A stretch of DNA of 41,978 bases, from the NCBI GenBank assembly GCA_965230635.1, contig CBDDLJ010000020.1:1-41978 (forward strand). The letters run 5' to 3'. This DNA is from CBDDLJ01 sp965230635 (GTDB lineage: Bacteria > Pseudomonadota > Gammaproteobacteria > UBA1113). Positions 19,601-28,401 of the stretch are shown in pieces. A program made the translations under genes and the position numbers. The number at the start of each line of letters is the position of its first letter. The first letter of the stretch is position 1. The notes beneath the pieces are model-generated. The model ran no database searches. It saw nothing but the letters and a program-made list of their open reading frames with translations, and was not told where the DNA came from.

Positions 19601-20903
19601 CCAGCTCATCATCTAATAACTTATTTTCATCCAATTCACCTATTTTGGCCAAATAGCGCCGGCACACATTCACCATCAGCGACTCATATAAACTACTCAC
19701 CGACATCTCACTCAGCAGTACCGACTTATCCTGTTGATAGGTGGTTTCCCACCAGACTTTGAGTAAATACGCATTAATCGGGATATGCGCTATCGCCCAA
19801 AGGTCTGGATTCCGTTTTATGTCTTTAATAAAATTATTTGTAGGCTCAGTGGCACCCAAATGTTTCTTAAAAAACGTGGGGACATCCTCATCGGAAAAAC
19901 CTTGGATTTCAACTAACCCGTCATGGCTTAACCATTGCTGTAAATTGCCTATCGCATAAGGCCGTGTCGTCACCAACTTCTTAAACGGCAACTGAAATAG
20001 TTGCACCAGCAAGTTGCGCCAATACGTCTTTTTAGGTACTGGCAGCTCATCCAGTCCATCCAACAAAAGCAAACAGGACTTCGGTGCACTTTTCAACGTG
20101 CTCAGTAGTTGCCTTGCCTCATCTAAATGGATGTCTAACTGACCCCAACACGTACAGCATAATAGTTCGGCTATATCCCTCTTTTTTGTGCCCAGACCCA
20201 ATGCCTTAGGTTGCAAATCACGACACCGGACAATAAGCACCGTCTCAAAATTTGACCACAACCCTTCTGTGCCAGCGCCTTGTTTGAAAAGCGCCCATTG
20301 GTAAGCAATATAATCCATCAAGGTCGTTTTCCCTACACCTGCCGCCCCGGATACCACAACCGTATCAATAGATGCTGGTGGCTTGCCATTGGCATCTTGA
20401 TAGGCTGAGGGTTGAAACAAATCGCTCGGTGCAATAGTTTCTTTTTTACCGGCCAGTCTATCGCGCGTTCGTAACGGTTTGTGAGAGCGTCTATCGTCAT
20501 TGCTTTGCGTTACCTCATTTCTCTCATAAGCTTTCACCACCACCTGAAGATTGACAAAATAATCTGCTAGCGAAAAGTAATCCGTATCAAATAAGCGCTT
20601 GTTCACAAAGCTTGTCTCGGTATAGTGAGCTGTTAATTGTGTTTGTAAGCGCTGCAGTAAATCAGGAAAAACCGGCTGTACTTGAGGTGTCCGGCTTTCA
20701 GTTTTATTAAGACTATCCTTAATTGTTAGATGTACATTGACCTGTCCTTGCTCCGAAGCAGAAATATTTTTTAAAGGTATGGTAATGCCAGTTAACGAGG
20801 ATTTTTCGGTTGATATTTCAGTTGTTTTATTAAGGGCCATTGATGACATGTCTGAGGTGATGGCATTATCTGCTGTCGGTTGTGTAGTAGAATGGTTATC
20901 CAT
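16626..20903 (-). CDS. NACHT ATPase with 18 HEAT-like repeats (NACHT 2), intact
   Basis: 1425 residues, the best-preserved member. Residues 1-180 form a polar start (MDNHSTTQPTADNAITSDM, shared by all paralogues) and a helical domain. The NACHT ATPase (about 180-330) has Walker A GAAGVGKTT at 186-194, Walker B LLLLDGLDEL at 278-287 and KLVTTRP at 309-315. The winged-helix/HD-like part contains FLHLSFQEFLAA (about 515-526), a hallmark of STAND/NACHT proteins. From about 660 to 1290 there are 18 repeats of 35 residues (DAVLALLRDETVSDYVRGEL type). The conserved C-terminal domain (about 1300-1390) ends in a Ser-rich tail. No signal peptide or membrane segment; presumed cytosolic or secreted by a specialised system. 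AGGAGG precedes ATG 20903. Bacterial NACHT proteins are known in antiphage defence, and NACHT effectors are also conceivable here. Confidence 0.9.
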   Translation of the reverse strand: MDNHSTTQPTADNAITSDMSSMALNKTTEISTEKSSLTGITIPLKNISASEQGQVNVHLTIKDSLNKTESRTPQVQPVFPDLLQRLQTQLTAHYTETSFVNKRLFDTDYFSLADYFVNLQVVVKAYERNEVTQSNDDRRSHKPLRTRDRLAGKKETIAPSDLFQPSAYQDANGKPPASIDTVVVSGAAGVGKTTLMDYIAYQWALFKQGAGTEGLWSNFETVLIVRCRDLQPKALGLGTKKRDIAELLCCTCWGQLDIHLDEARQLLSTLKSAPKSCLLLLDGLDELPVPKKTYWRNLLVQLFQLPFKKLVTTRPYAIGNLQQWLSHDGLVEIQGFSDEDVPTFFKKHLGATEPTNNFIKDIKRNPDLWAIAHIPINAYLLKVWWETTYQQDKSVLLSEMSVSSLYESLMVNVCRRYLAKIGELDENKLLDDELVLEVPSIRCLLDTLGCWAFEGLRQDTAQLPIRWLKGVQGSDESPTLLSANRLKQLNVPTLKALGLLKQVGHAIRAQQRYEFLHLSFQEFLAANVIAVTLREGAEEQKVHLTQVIHKYKYHPNFTLVWPSVAGLLSRYPTVLDDFLWILVAGPKDWVGIVEFDLLMRCLASSLPSNTDTNALGLRQQTLLRAVKQRIKRFNELPQRWQQAIINTLSMCPKLIRLNANTVWAFLRNEAVNNSFRCKLASSAIAHLSPTPECVYTVLALLRDEMVINYVRRDLARDTVVHLSKTPECADAAWGFFWDETVDYYVRGALAKSAAAHLSKTPEFSDAVLASLRDKTVEGYVRVKLARCTVAHLPQTPELMDAVWALLRDETVGDYFLSELAISVVTCLSQNPEYVNAAWVFLRDETVSDYVRGQLAKSAVVHLSPTPEFVDAILAFLQDETVSVYVRGELAKSAVAHLPPTSELLDTVWTLLRNETVEDYVRGDLAKNAAEHLPPTPELMDAILAFLRDEQADEYVRVKLIRDTVSLLSQNPELMDAILPFLRDETVSSSVRVALTSSTAVHLSQTPELVDVVLAFLRDKKVKDFFHSHLARSTVAYLLQTPELVDAVLTLLRDETVSDSVRFELARGTAEHFSQTPKCVDAVLVLLRDEMVKGYVRVELAISAVAHLPHLPELVDTVLTLLQAETVNYSIRGKLARSAVAHFSQIPRFVDAVWALFRNKNVSKYVRSELVDSAVVHFSQAPECADAVWALLRDETVSDSARSKLARNAVAHLSQTPELVDTVLTLLRDEMVSDSVRCELARSTVEHFSQTPKCVDAVLTFLRNEKVSDYVRCKLARNATQLLPKQPNKTQAFLDILFVKGSAEDDLSQRADIPVHLLLPLYKKTHDKGRQYIREQLVKHGVLVYEQAGTVLVTQAGQTERLTLPPPLIQQIQKDLQSYRINIDDSVSTISKSNLFSKSAMSSFSSQHTEKRSDQISHNNIGQVMQ

Positions 20904-21216
20904 AAGACCTCCTGTTGCAATATAATCACAAAAATTGGCTAAACTGGCTTATCACAATATTCTGATACTGATGATATTAACAAACTGTATCGGTGATCAT
21001 CAACAAAATAATGTTTTATTTTTTTACTATTTTTAGCCTAAGACGCTCAACTGTTTTATTTATATAACCCTATTGATTGTTCCTGTTTGAGATCCTTAAT
21101 CTAGATAAGAATAATATCACACTCCAAAGCATCTATCATCCTGCTTTATTGGCCCTTTAGAGATCTCCGTATTTTAATGACATTTTGCAGCAAGATAGCA
21201 ACAAATCTCGACATTT
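20904..21216 (-). promoter_or_regulatory. Conserved NACHT leader, copy 2
   Basis: Homologous along its length to the other two leaders, including the far end (GCAGCAAGATAGCAACAAAT) which, in copy 1, abuts the 3' end of the previous NACHT gene. Here that upstream gene is gone. Minus-strand TTGATG and TAATAT, 18 bp apart, give a candidate promoter about 100 bp before the start. Confidence 0.6.
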
Positions 21217-21816
21217 TTAAAGAAATAGCTTTTAGTTCATCTTATTTTTTTCGAAATAGACTATTGAAAATTTTTTAAATAGGATCATATTGTTCTGATT
21301 CTAGGATCTTAAGACAGTTTAAATCATCACGTAATGTTCTAGTGTAGACGTTTAATTTGTATGTCGTCAGTAGAAAACATCTGATATTCGTTACTAATGA
21401 TTCCCTTTTTATAACACTACTCAAATTATAACGTGCTTATTGCTATTGATAACAATATTTTTTCAGGTGCTAACCCAGAAACTGTGAGCTGTTTAAAAAG
21501 AAAGCTAAGCATGCTACTTGCTTGATTATTTTTTTGTCATCTTGTATTATATTATCCATTTCACTCAGCATGACGGATGGTAATTTACTGGTTTTTTATC
21601 AGCTGATCCTATATATTTGTAGAGGTTGTCTTAGTTGTTGATGTGTTATAAGTGAGTACTGCACCTGTTTGTGATATTTTAAAAGCGACGTTTTGAATAA
21701 TCCTGTCCGTTATATCCGGATAACATTGAAAGTCGATATAACGTGCATGTGTAACAGTCAATAGAACCGCTATAATTAAGTGTAAGTCAGACATTGTACG
21801 TAAAAGGAGTTTACCG
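21217..21816. other. Intergenic region before fimV
   Basis: AT-rich, with no gene recognised. A TATAAT box at 21771-21776 on the plus strand could be the fimV -10 site, but the -35 position is poor. AAAGGAG just before TTG 21817 is the fimV ribosome site. Confidence 0.4.
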
Positions 21817-24237
21817 TTGCGCTGGAGTAAATATATACTGGCATCGCTTTTTGTCCTGTTTCCTTTAGTGTCCTCTGCTATTGGTTTAGGTGACATTACT
21901 TTAAACAGTTATTTAAATGATCCGCTTAGGGCCACTATCCCCATCTTGCAACAGGGTGATACACAGCCGGGCCAATTAAAAGTACGTTTAGCTTCCCGTA
22001 GTGAGTATAACGAAATGAGTTTAGATCGCTCTAATTTTTTAGCGCAACTTACGTTGTCAATTGACTCTTATCAAAACGGACAAGCTTATATTAGCGTGAC
22101 GTCATCAGAACCTGTTATTGAGCCAGTATTAATTGTCCTGGTTGAGTTGATATCTCCTGAGGGAAAATTATTACGTAGTTATACCTTGTTTTTTGATCCA
22201 CCACAATACAGTGAACGTGTTGTGGTTGCTGCGGCACCTTCTATGATAAAACATAAATCGCAAAAAGAACTTCCATCTCCTGTCATACAAAAACCTACGA
22301 AAAAAGTGAATACAATGCAGAAGGAACGGCGTTTTGGTCCGGCGAAATCAGGTCAGTCATTGTGGGCGATAGCAAAACATTATAGCCGACATAATGCAGC
22401 CAATATACAACAAGCGATGTGGGCAATCTATCAACGCAATCCACGCGCTTTTGTTCATGATAATATCAATGGCTTGCGAACCGATCGGCGGTTGGTGATT
22501 CCTAGTAATCACGTGATGGAACAAGTCAATAGAAAAGAAGCGACTAGAGAAATCAACAAACAAAATATTGCCTGGCAAAATCGTATATTAACAAAAATGG
22601 TTCAACCGCCTGTAGAAACAACCGATAATGCTATCGTCGCCGCACCTACTTTATCATTAGAGTATGGATTGCCATCTGCTAAGACAGCGCCAGATAAAGA
22701 GGGTGCTGAGCATAAAGCAAAGCCAGCCTTACCACTGTTAATGGCAAACTCACTGGAAAAGTCTAACAAACAAATCGATCGACATCCTCCTGTAGTGAGT
22801 ATGGATGCCGTGGTTGCACCTCTTAGTGAGTCATCTTCGGTAACAATAGCACCAGCAAAAATTCAAAATGAAAATGCCTCAACGGAGATGGCCGTATCGG
22901 AAGACACTTTGTCAGTGAGCCGGAAAAGTAATCACTTGCTTATTCAGCATATTCAGTCACTTGAGGAAAAACTCAAAGATCAACATCATATGATGAAAGC
23001 TGCATTAAAGCAGCGCGATGAAGAAATTGAACGCTTGGCTAAAATGCTTGAGGATAAAAAAATAGCTATTGATATGTCTGCTAAGCCTGGCAATGCAGCT
23101 GGAGAGACGACACTATCCCAAAAGAAAGGTACACCGCTAGAAGAGGCTCCATCTATGTCCTTGACAGTTGAACCTGCACAACCGCGGCCATTCGATTCAA
23201 CTGACTCTCTTGCATCAAAAATGGATGAGCTTGAAACAGAATCAATTGCTATTGCTACTCCTGACATACAAGTTAAAAAGTCGGTGACTTCTATTCGACT
23301 TATTATTTTAGTTTTAATTTTTGTTTTGTTGGCAATTAGCTTGGGTGTATTTTTCTTTAGAAGAAGTCATCGTAGCAAGATAGAAAGTGCCGATCGTATG
23401 TTTGAAAAAGAGTCAGAGGTTTTTGAAAAACTTGCCATGGATGAGATGGTTGAAGAAAATCAAGGGGTTGAAGAAACGCTAAGTAGCAGTGTTGATAAAA
23501 AAGCCAAGGTAGACACTGAAGGCCCAACTGACTCTGAAATTGATCCGATTGAAAAAGCCCAAGTCCTCATGGCATATGGTCGTTATGAACAAGCTATTTC
23601 TATATTACATGACGCATTGAAAATACAACCTGATGAGGTGGAGTTGTTGGTTCTTCTATTGGAGTGCTATGCGATGAGTAAGGATCGGCCAGCCTATGAA
23701 AAAGCCCTTAGCCAGCTGCCAAACAATCTAAAAGTGCATAACCCTACATTGTTTAAAAAAGTCAAAGAAATAGAACAGTCAATCAGTCAGGATGTATTAA
23801 CTGAATTTGCCGATGAAAAAAAGAAGCAGCAGAAGGAAATATTTTCATCTGTTGCACCAGAAGAAGCTGGTGTCATCAATTTTTCAATGGAAGAAGTTGA
23901 AGAAGAAATGCAGCGAGTAAAAGAAAAAAGAAAAGAAAAAGACAAGCCAAAAGATGAACAAGCTATTGACTTTACTAACAATGAAGACGATGGTGTATCG
24001 ACACTGACAGAAGAAAACAATGCGACAAAAAATGAAGTTGATCCGTTTTTACAAGAATCAAAAGAACAGCCAACAGAGCCTGTGACAAAAGAGAATATAG
24101 AAACTAAAATAAACTTAGCTCGCGTTTATATAGAAATGGGCGATGAAGAGGAAGCTAGAAATCTGTTAGAAGAAGTCTTGCAGATAGGCAATGAAAAAGA
24201 ACAAGCTAAGGCTAGAGAATTGTTAGGGAAATTGTAA
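21817..24237 (+). CDS. fimV: FimV-type peptidoglycan-binding polar organiser
   Basis: 806 residues with the FimV/TspA layout. Signal peptide (about 1-21), then GLGDITLNSYLNDPLRATIP, the typical mature N-terminus. A LysM-like module follows from about residue 172 (SGQSLWAIAKHYSR...NPRAFVHDNINGLRTDRRLVIPS). There is a short coiled coil (about 375-410) and one membrane helix (about 490-512), then an acidic cytoplasmic part with a TPR-like segment (about 578-640) and the conserved FimV C-terminal motif (KINLARVYIEMGDEEEARNLLEEVL). Known: FimV anchors type IV pilus and polar machinery to peptidoglycan. The TTG start is chosen because AAAGGAG lies at the right spacing and no better ATG precedes the signal peptide. 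It heads the conserved truA-accD-folC cluster. Confidence 0.93.
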   Translation: MRWSKYILASLFVLFPLVSSAIGLGDITLNSYLNDPLRATIPILQQGDTQPGQLKVRLASRSEYNEMSLDRSNFLAQLTLSIDSYQNGQAYISVTSSEPVIEPVLIVLVELISPEGKLLRSYTLFFDPPQYSERVVVAAAPSMIKHKSQKELPSPVIQKPTKKVNTMQKERRFGPAKSGQSLWAIAKHYSRHNAANIQQAMWAIYQRNPRAFVHDNINGLRTDRRLVIPSNHVMEQVNRKEATREINKQNIAWQNRILTKMVQPPVETTDNAIVAAPTLSLEYGLPSAKTAPDKEGAEHKAKPALPLLMANSLEKSNKQIDRHPPVVSMDAVVAPLSESSSVTIAPAKIQNENASTEMAVSEDTLSVSRKSNHLLIQHIQSLEEKLKDQHHMMKAALKQRDEEIERLAKMLEDKKIAIDMSAKPGNAAGETTLSQKKGTPLEEAPSMSLTVEPAQPRPFDSTDSLASKMDELETESIAIATPDIQVKKSVTSIRLIILVLIFVLLAISLGVFFFRRSHRSKIESADRMFEKESEVFEKLAMDEMVEENQGVEETLSSSVDKKAKVDTEGPTDSEIDPIEKAQVLMAYGRYEQAISILHDALKIQPDEVELLVLLLECYAMSKDRPAYEKALSQLPNNLKVHNPTLFKKVKEIEQSISQDVLTEFADEKKKQQKEIFSSVAPEEAGVINFSMEEVEEEMQRVKEKRKEKDKPKDEQAIDFTNNEDDGVSTLTEENNATKNEVDPFLQESKEQPTEPVTKENIETKINLARVYIEMGDEEEARNLLEEVLQIGNEKEQAKARELLGKL

Positions 24238-24260
24238 CTTATCGTCTATCTAGGTCACTT

Positions 24261-25073
24261 ATGCAAAAATACGCACTAGGATTAGCTTATAATGGTTCCG
24301 CATATTATGGTTGGCAAATACAAGATAATGATTTACCAACGGTGCAGTCATTATTACAGCATGCTTTGAGCCAAATCGCTAATCATCCGATAACGGTTAT
24401 TACTGCTGGACGTACAGATAAAGGTGTGCATGCAACATCACAAGTAGTACATTTTTGTAGTGATGCAGTACGCCATCGAGATGCGTGGGTTAGGGGTGCT
24501 AATCGTTATTTACCAGCAACAATACGGGTTAATTGGGTAAAACCTGTTGATGATAATTTTCATGCACGATTTTCTGCAAAAAGTCGGCGTTATTGCTATT
24601 TACTCAGTACAGAAAGAGTGCCTACGGCGCTTTACCCGAGTATGATTAGTTATGATCGCCGCCAATTTAATGTTGATCATATGCAGCAAGCAGCCAATTT
24701 TTTACTAGGCGAGCATGATTTTTCTTCTTTTCGTGCTGCACAATGCCAAGCAAAACACCCGGTGCGTACAGTGTTACGGGCCAATATATGCCGACATGCT
24801 GAATTGATTCTGATAGATTTAGCCGCTAATGGATTTTTGCATCATATGGTGCGTAATATTACCGGCGTCTTAATGCGCATTGGTGCTGGAGAACAGCCCA
24901 TTGATTGGATGCAAGCTGTCTTGCGAGCAAAAAATAGGCAGCTTGCTGATATCACTGCGCCTTCAGATGGCTTATATTTGATACATATTAGTTATGAAGA
25001 TAATTACCATTTACCTTCTGAGCCAATATGGCCATTTTTTATGCAAAAAAATTCAATTGAAATAAAAAGCTGA
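24261..25073 (+). CDS. truA: tRNA pseudouridine(38-40) synthase TruA
   Basis: 270 residues, full length. It converts uridines 38-40 of the tRNA anticodon arm to pseudouridine. The catalytic Asp is D53 in AGRTDKGVHATSQVVHF. Other family blocks are LAYNGSAYYGWQ, HARFSAKSRRYCYLL, HDFSSFRAAQC and FLHHMVRNITGVLM. It lies 23 bp after fimV, as in many gammaproteobacteria. In Pseudomonas the next gene is trpF; here it is accD. Confidence 0.97.
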   Translation: MQKYALGLAYNGSAYYGWQIQDNDLPTVQSLLQHALSQIANHPITVITAGRTDKGVHATSQVVHFCSDAVRHRDAWVRGANRYLPATIRVNWVKPVDDNFHARFSAKSRRYCYLLSTERVPTALYPSMISYDRRQFNVDHMQQAANFLLGEHDFSSFRAAQCQAKHPVRTVLRANICRHAELILIDLAANGFLHHMVRNITGVLMRIGAGEQPIDWMQAVLRAKNRQLADITAPSDGLYLIHISYEDNYHLPSEPIWPFFMQKNSIEIKS

Positions 25074-25141
25074 TAGTGGTGCAAACTAGATAGAGTATGG
25101 TAATATCAATCCCCACTTTTAAGCAAAAGTAATGATATATT

Positions 25142-26032
25142 ATGAGTTGGTTTGAAAAATTATTGCCATCACGTATTCGAACAACGAAAAGTGATAAAAA
25201 AGGTGTGCCTGAAGGGGTTTGGACAAAATGTGCATCGTGCAATGCGGTATTGTATCGTCCAGAATTGGCCCGTAATGACGAGGTTTGTCCAAAATGTGGT
25301 CATCATCTTCGTGTTAGCGCTAGACAGCGTATTGCCTTATTTCTAGATAAGGAAAACCAGACTGAAATTGCCAGTACGCTAGAACCTATTGATCGTTTAA
25401 AATTTAAAGATACAAAAAAATATAAAGATCGTATTAGTCAAGCACAAAAAGTGACTGGAGAGAAAGATGCTTTAGTCGCTGTCCGCGGTCAATTATTAGG
25501 GATACCTTTAGTCGTGTGTGTGTTTGAATATCGTTTTATTGGTGGCTCAATGGGAACGGTTGTTGGTGAAAAATTTGTCCAAGCATTGCAAGTCGCGTTA
25601 GAGAATAAAGTGCCACTCGTGTGCTTTTCTAGTAGTGGTGGTGCTCGCATGCAAGAAGCATTACTTTCCTTATTGCAAATGGCAAAAACCAGTGCGGCGT
25701 TAAAAGTACTGGCTCAGCAAAAATTACCATTTATTTCAGTATTAACCGATCCAACCATGGGAGGCGTATCAGCCAGTTTGGCCATGCTAGGGGATATCAT
25801 TATTGCTGAGCCCGGTGCCTTAGTCGGTTTTGCTGGCCCACGCGTTATTGAGCAAAATATTCGACAAAAATTGCCCGAGGGGTTCCAACGTAGTGAGTTT
25901 TTGCTGAAACACGGTGCGATTGATATGATTGTTGATCGACGTGATATGCGAAAGACAATAGCAAGGTTATTAGCAAAATTATTACGACAACCCGAACCTG
26001 ATATGACAGCAAACGTTACTGACAGCGAATGA
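25142..26032 (+). CDS. accD: Acetyl-CoA carboxylase carboxyltransferase subunit beta
   Basis: 296 residues. The subunit pairs with AccA to move the carboxyl group from carboxybiotin to acetyl-CoA, the first step of fatty-acid synthesis. The N-terminal zinc ribbon has C30, C33, C49 and C52 (WTKCASC...VCPKCGHH). The crotonase-like core shows SSSGGARMQEALLSLLQMAK and DPTMGGVSASLAMLGDI. It starts 68 bp after truA. Its stop overlaps the folC start (ATGA), indicating translational coupling. Confidence 0.97.
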   Translation: MSWFEKLLPSRIRTTKSDKKGVPEGVWTKCASCNAVLYRPELARNDEVCPKCGHHLRVSARQRIALFLDKENQTEIASTLEPIDRLKFKDTKKYKDRISQAQKVTGEKDALVAVRGQLLGIPLVVCVFEYRFIGGSMGTVVGEKFVQALQVALENKVPLVCFSSSGGARMQEALLSLLQMAKTSAALKVLAQQKLPFISVLTDPTMGGVSASLAMLGDIIIAEPGALVGFAGPRVIEQNIRQKLPEGFQRSEFLLKHGAIDMIVDRRDMRKTIARLLAKLLRQPEPDMTANVTDSE

Positions 26033-27309
26033 CATTTCATACAAAATTGGTAACATTGCCTGCGTGGTTAGCCTATCTAGAAAAATTGCATCCAAAAATG
26101 ATTGATTATAATCTAGTACGTGTTAACCAAGTTGCTAATCGATTAAATTGCACGCAGTTTCCTTGTCCGGTAATAACCATTGCCGGCACAAATGGTAAAG
26201 GCTCAACGGCAAAAGTGGTTGAAACGATTGCATTGAAGGCTAAATTAACAGTAGGATTATATTCCTCGCCTCATTTTTTGCTTTTTAATGAACGCATTCG
26301 CATTAACGGAGTGGAAATAGATGATGCATCACTGTGCCAGGCATTTCAACGCGTGGAGCAAGCGCGCGAAGATATCACGTTAACTTATTATGAATTTACT
26401 ACATTGGCAGCATTATTATTATTTCAACAGGCGACATTGGATTTGCTCGTTCTTGAAGTGGGCATGGGTGGGCGTTTAGATGCTGTTAATATTGTTGATC
26501 CTGATGTGAGCGTTATCACTAGTGTTGCATTGGATCATGAACGCTACTTGGGCGAGACGGTAGAGGCGATTGCAACAGAAAAAGCAGGTATTATGCGAGC
26601 GGCTAAGCCTGTTATTTTTGCTGCTAGAGATATACCTGACGCAATTGTCGCTAGGGCCAACCAGTTACAAGCACCGTTATATCAGTATGGACAACATTAT
26701 CAATTTAAGAAAACAAAAACCGGCTGGATTTGGCAAAACGATAAGCTTACATCATTAGAATTACCTCATACAAAATTAGCTTTCATTAATTGCGCTGCTG
26801 CGATCCAAGCATTGTTACTCTTGCCCGCTTTCGCTATTGCGCGTGAAGCAATATCTGCAGGTATTGCCTGCGCTAGCTTACCTGGGCGTTGCCAAGTTGT
26901 GTCAACCAAGCCTATGATCGTATTAGATGTTGCGCACAATCCACATGCAGCCAAATGGTTGAATCAGCAATTGCAACAGTATCACCATATTAAAAATTGG
27001 CATGCTATTATAGGCATGATGGACGACAAAGCTATTTCGGCAACTTGTCAAGAATTGTTGCCACTGGTTAATTCTTGGCAAGTTGTGTCACTACCAACAG
27101 AAAGAGCTGCGTCAGTTGATAGGCTGCAAAATGCGCTTTATCAGTTAGATATAAGCAATATACAAATAGCAAAATGTGTTCAGTCAGCGATAGATAACAT
27201 GAAATTATCTATTAGGCATGATGAGGGAATACTTGTCATGGGATCATTTTATACGGTGGCAGCGTGCTATAATGGACACAATTCTTGGGGTTTCTATGAC
27301 AAAAAGTAG
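26029..27309 (+). CDS. folC: Bifunctional folylpolyglutamate/dihydrofolate synthase
   Basis: 426 residues. It adds glutamate to dihydropteroate and folates using ATP. The P-loop is IAGTNGKGST (51-60). Further motifs are LYSSPHFLLFNERIRING, LLVLEVGMGGRLDAVN, DHERYLGETVEAIATEKAGI and the C-terminal LDVAHNPHA. It starts at the ATGA overlap with accD. Its 3' end overlaps the next gene by 14 bases, so accD-folC-SPOR are very likely co-transcribed. Confidence 0.96.
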   Translation: MTFHTKLVTLPAWLAYLEKLHPKMIDYNLVRVNQVANRLNCTQFPCPVITIAGTNGKGSTAKVVETIALKAKLTVGLYSSPHFLLFNERIRINGVEIDDASLCQAFQRVEQAREDITLTYYEFTTLAALLLFQQATLDLLVLEVGMGGRLDAVNIVDPDVSVITSVALDHERYLGETVEAIATEKAGIMRAAKPVIFAARDIPDAIVARANQLQAPLYQYGQHYQFKKTKTGWIWQNDKLTSLELPHTKLAFINCAAAIQALLLLPAFAIAREAISAGIACASLPGRCQVVSTKPMIVLDVAHNPHAAKWLNQQLQQYHHIKNWHAIIGMMDDKAISATCQELLPLVNSWQVVSLPTERAASVDRLQNALYQLDISNIQIAKCVQSAIDNMKLSIRHDEGILVMGSFYTVAACYNGHNSWGFYDKK

Positions 27310-27781
27310 AAAAAATAGACATATTTTGCTGATATGCACTGTATTGACTGCATTAATTGTCATTTTTTTTCCTATGTTGGTTGAAAAGCCTTTAGTGACA
27401 TTTAAAAAAATTCATATAGATAATAGTATGTTTGAAAAACAACTGATAAAGAATATATCAAACTTAGTGCAAAATGATATACAAACGCCTCGTATTCGCG
27501 AGAAACTTCGCTCAGTGTCCTATGTTCAGCAGCAAGGACTGCAAATACCTCAAGCATGGTTATTATTAGCAGGCAATTATGAAACGGAAAAAGCCGCTAT
27601 TGCTAAGTTAGAATTGTTAGAAGCAAAACAATTAAACGTGTTTATACAACCAAAACAGTTAACCGGTAAAATGACTTATCAAGTAGTCATTGGACCAGAA
27701 ATTAATCGAAATGTTATTAATCAATTAAAGCAGCAATTAGCCCTGGATGCTGCAGCGATTATTCCTTATCAGCCAGCGTAA
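27296..27781 (+). CDS. dedD: SPOR-domain membrane protein (DedD-like)
   Basis: 161 residues from ATG 27296, chosen because GGGG lies a few bases upstream and the N-terminus then reads MTKSRKNRHILL followed directly by a membrane helix (about 9-28). A periplasmic linker follows, then a SPOR domain (about 82-160: PQAWLLLAGNYETEKAAIAKLELLEAK...YQVVIGPEINRNVINQLKQQL). SPOR domains bind glycan strands lacking stem peptides at the division site. The place between folC and cvpA is where dedD-type genes usually lie in gammaproteobacteria. The open frame extends upstream to 27218 inside folC but that stretch is not expected to be translated. Known DedD proteins take part in cell constriction. Confidence 0.85.
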   Translation: MTKSRKNRHILLICTVLTALIVIFFPMLVEKPLVTFKKIHIDNSMFEKQLIKNISNLVQNDIQTPRIREKLRSVSYVQQQGLQIPQAWLLLAGNYETEKAAIAKLELLEAKQLNVFIQPKQLTGKMTYQVVIGPEINRNVINQLKQQLALDAAAIIPYQPA

Positions 27782-27796
27782 CAAGGAAAATAAGTC

Positions 27797-28312
27797 ATGC
27801 CAGATGGAACCACATATCACATATCTTTCAATGTGATTGATTATCTCTTTCTTGCTGTGGTTATTTTATCAATATTATTCAGTTTTTGGCGTGGCTTTGT
27901 CAGAGAGGCATTGACTTTATTAACCTGGGCTGGTGCTATTGTATTCGCTGCTCTTTTTTGTGCTGATTTTGCAAGTTATTTTTTGCAAAGTATTCATGCT
28001 ATGTCACTTCGTTTACTAACAGCCTTTGTGCTTATTTTTTTACTGATATTAATAATAGGCAGTATTTTATCTAAGTTACTATCGAATTTAGTGAAAAAGT
28101 CTGGGTTAGGTTCAACTGATCGCTCAATTGGTGTCCTGTTTGGCTTGGTGAGAGGTTTACTTGTGGTTGCGGTAATTGTTATGTTGGCAAATTTCAGTCA
28201 TTTTTCTGAGAGTCCTACATGGAAAGCGTCAGCACTTGTTCCCACCTTTGAATTAATGGTAAACTGGCTGCATCAGCAGGTGCGGGATATATTATCAGCA
28301 TTTGCTCGATAA
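27797..28312 (+). CDS. cvpA: CvpA family inner-membrane protein
   Basis: 171 residues with four hydrophobic helices and the family N-terminus IDYLFLAVVILSILFSFWRGFVREALTLLTW. The third segment ends in SGLGSTDRSIGVLFGLVRGLLVV, the most conserved CvpA block. Known: needed for colicin V export in E. coli and for envelope stress tolerance; the molecular function is uncertain. AAGGA lies upstream of the ATG. It sits directly before purF, as in E. coli and Pseudomonas. Confidence 0.93.
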   Translation: MPDGTTYHISFNVIDYLFLAVVILSILFSFWRGFVREALTLLTWAGAIVFAALFCADFASYFLQSIHAMSLRLLTAFVLIFLLILIIGSILSKLLSNLVKKSGLGSTDRSIGVLFGLVRGLLVVAVIVMLANFSHFSESPTWKASALVPTFELMVNWLHQQVRDILSAFAR

Positions 28313-28401
28313 TATTTATTGAAAAGAGATCAAGGTAGTAGTAGAAAGCTGAAAAAAAGATTGCATAGCTATTTTAATTTTACAACAGAGGGTGATGTTC
28401 C

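Noticed and set aside
27218..27295. Upstream start for the SPOR-domain gene
   Set aside because: This stretch lies inside folC and would place 26 unrelated residues before the membrane helix; ATG 27296 has a better ribosome site.
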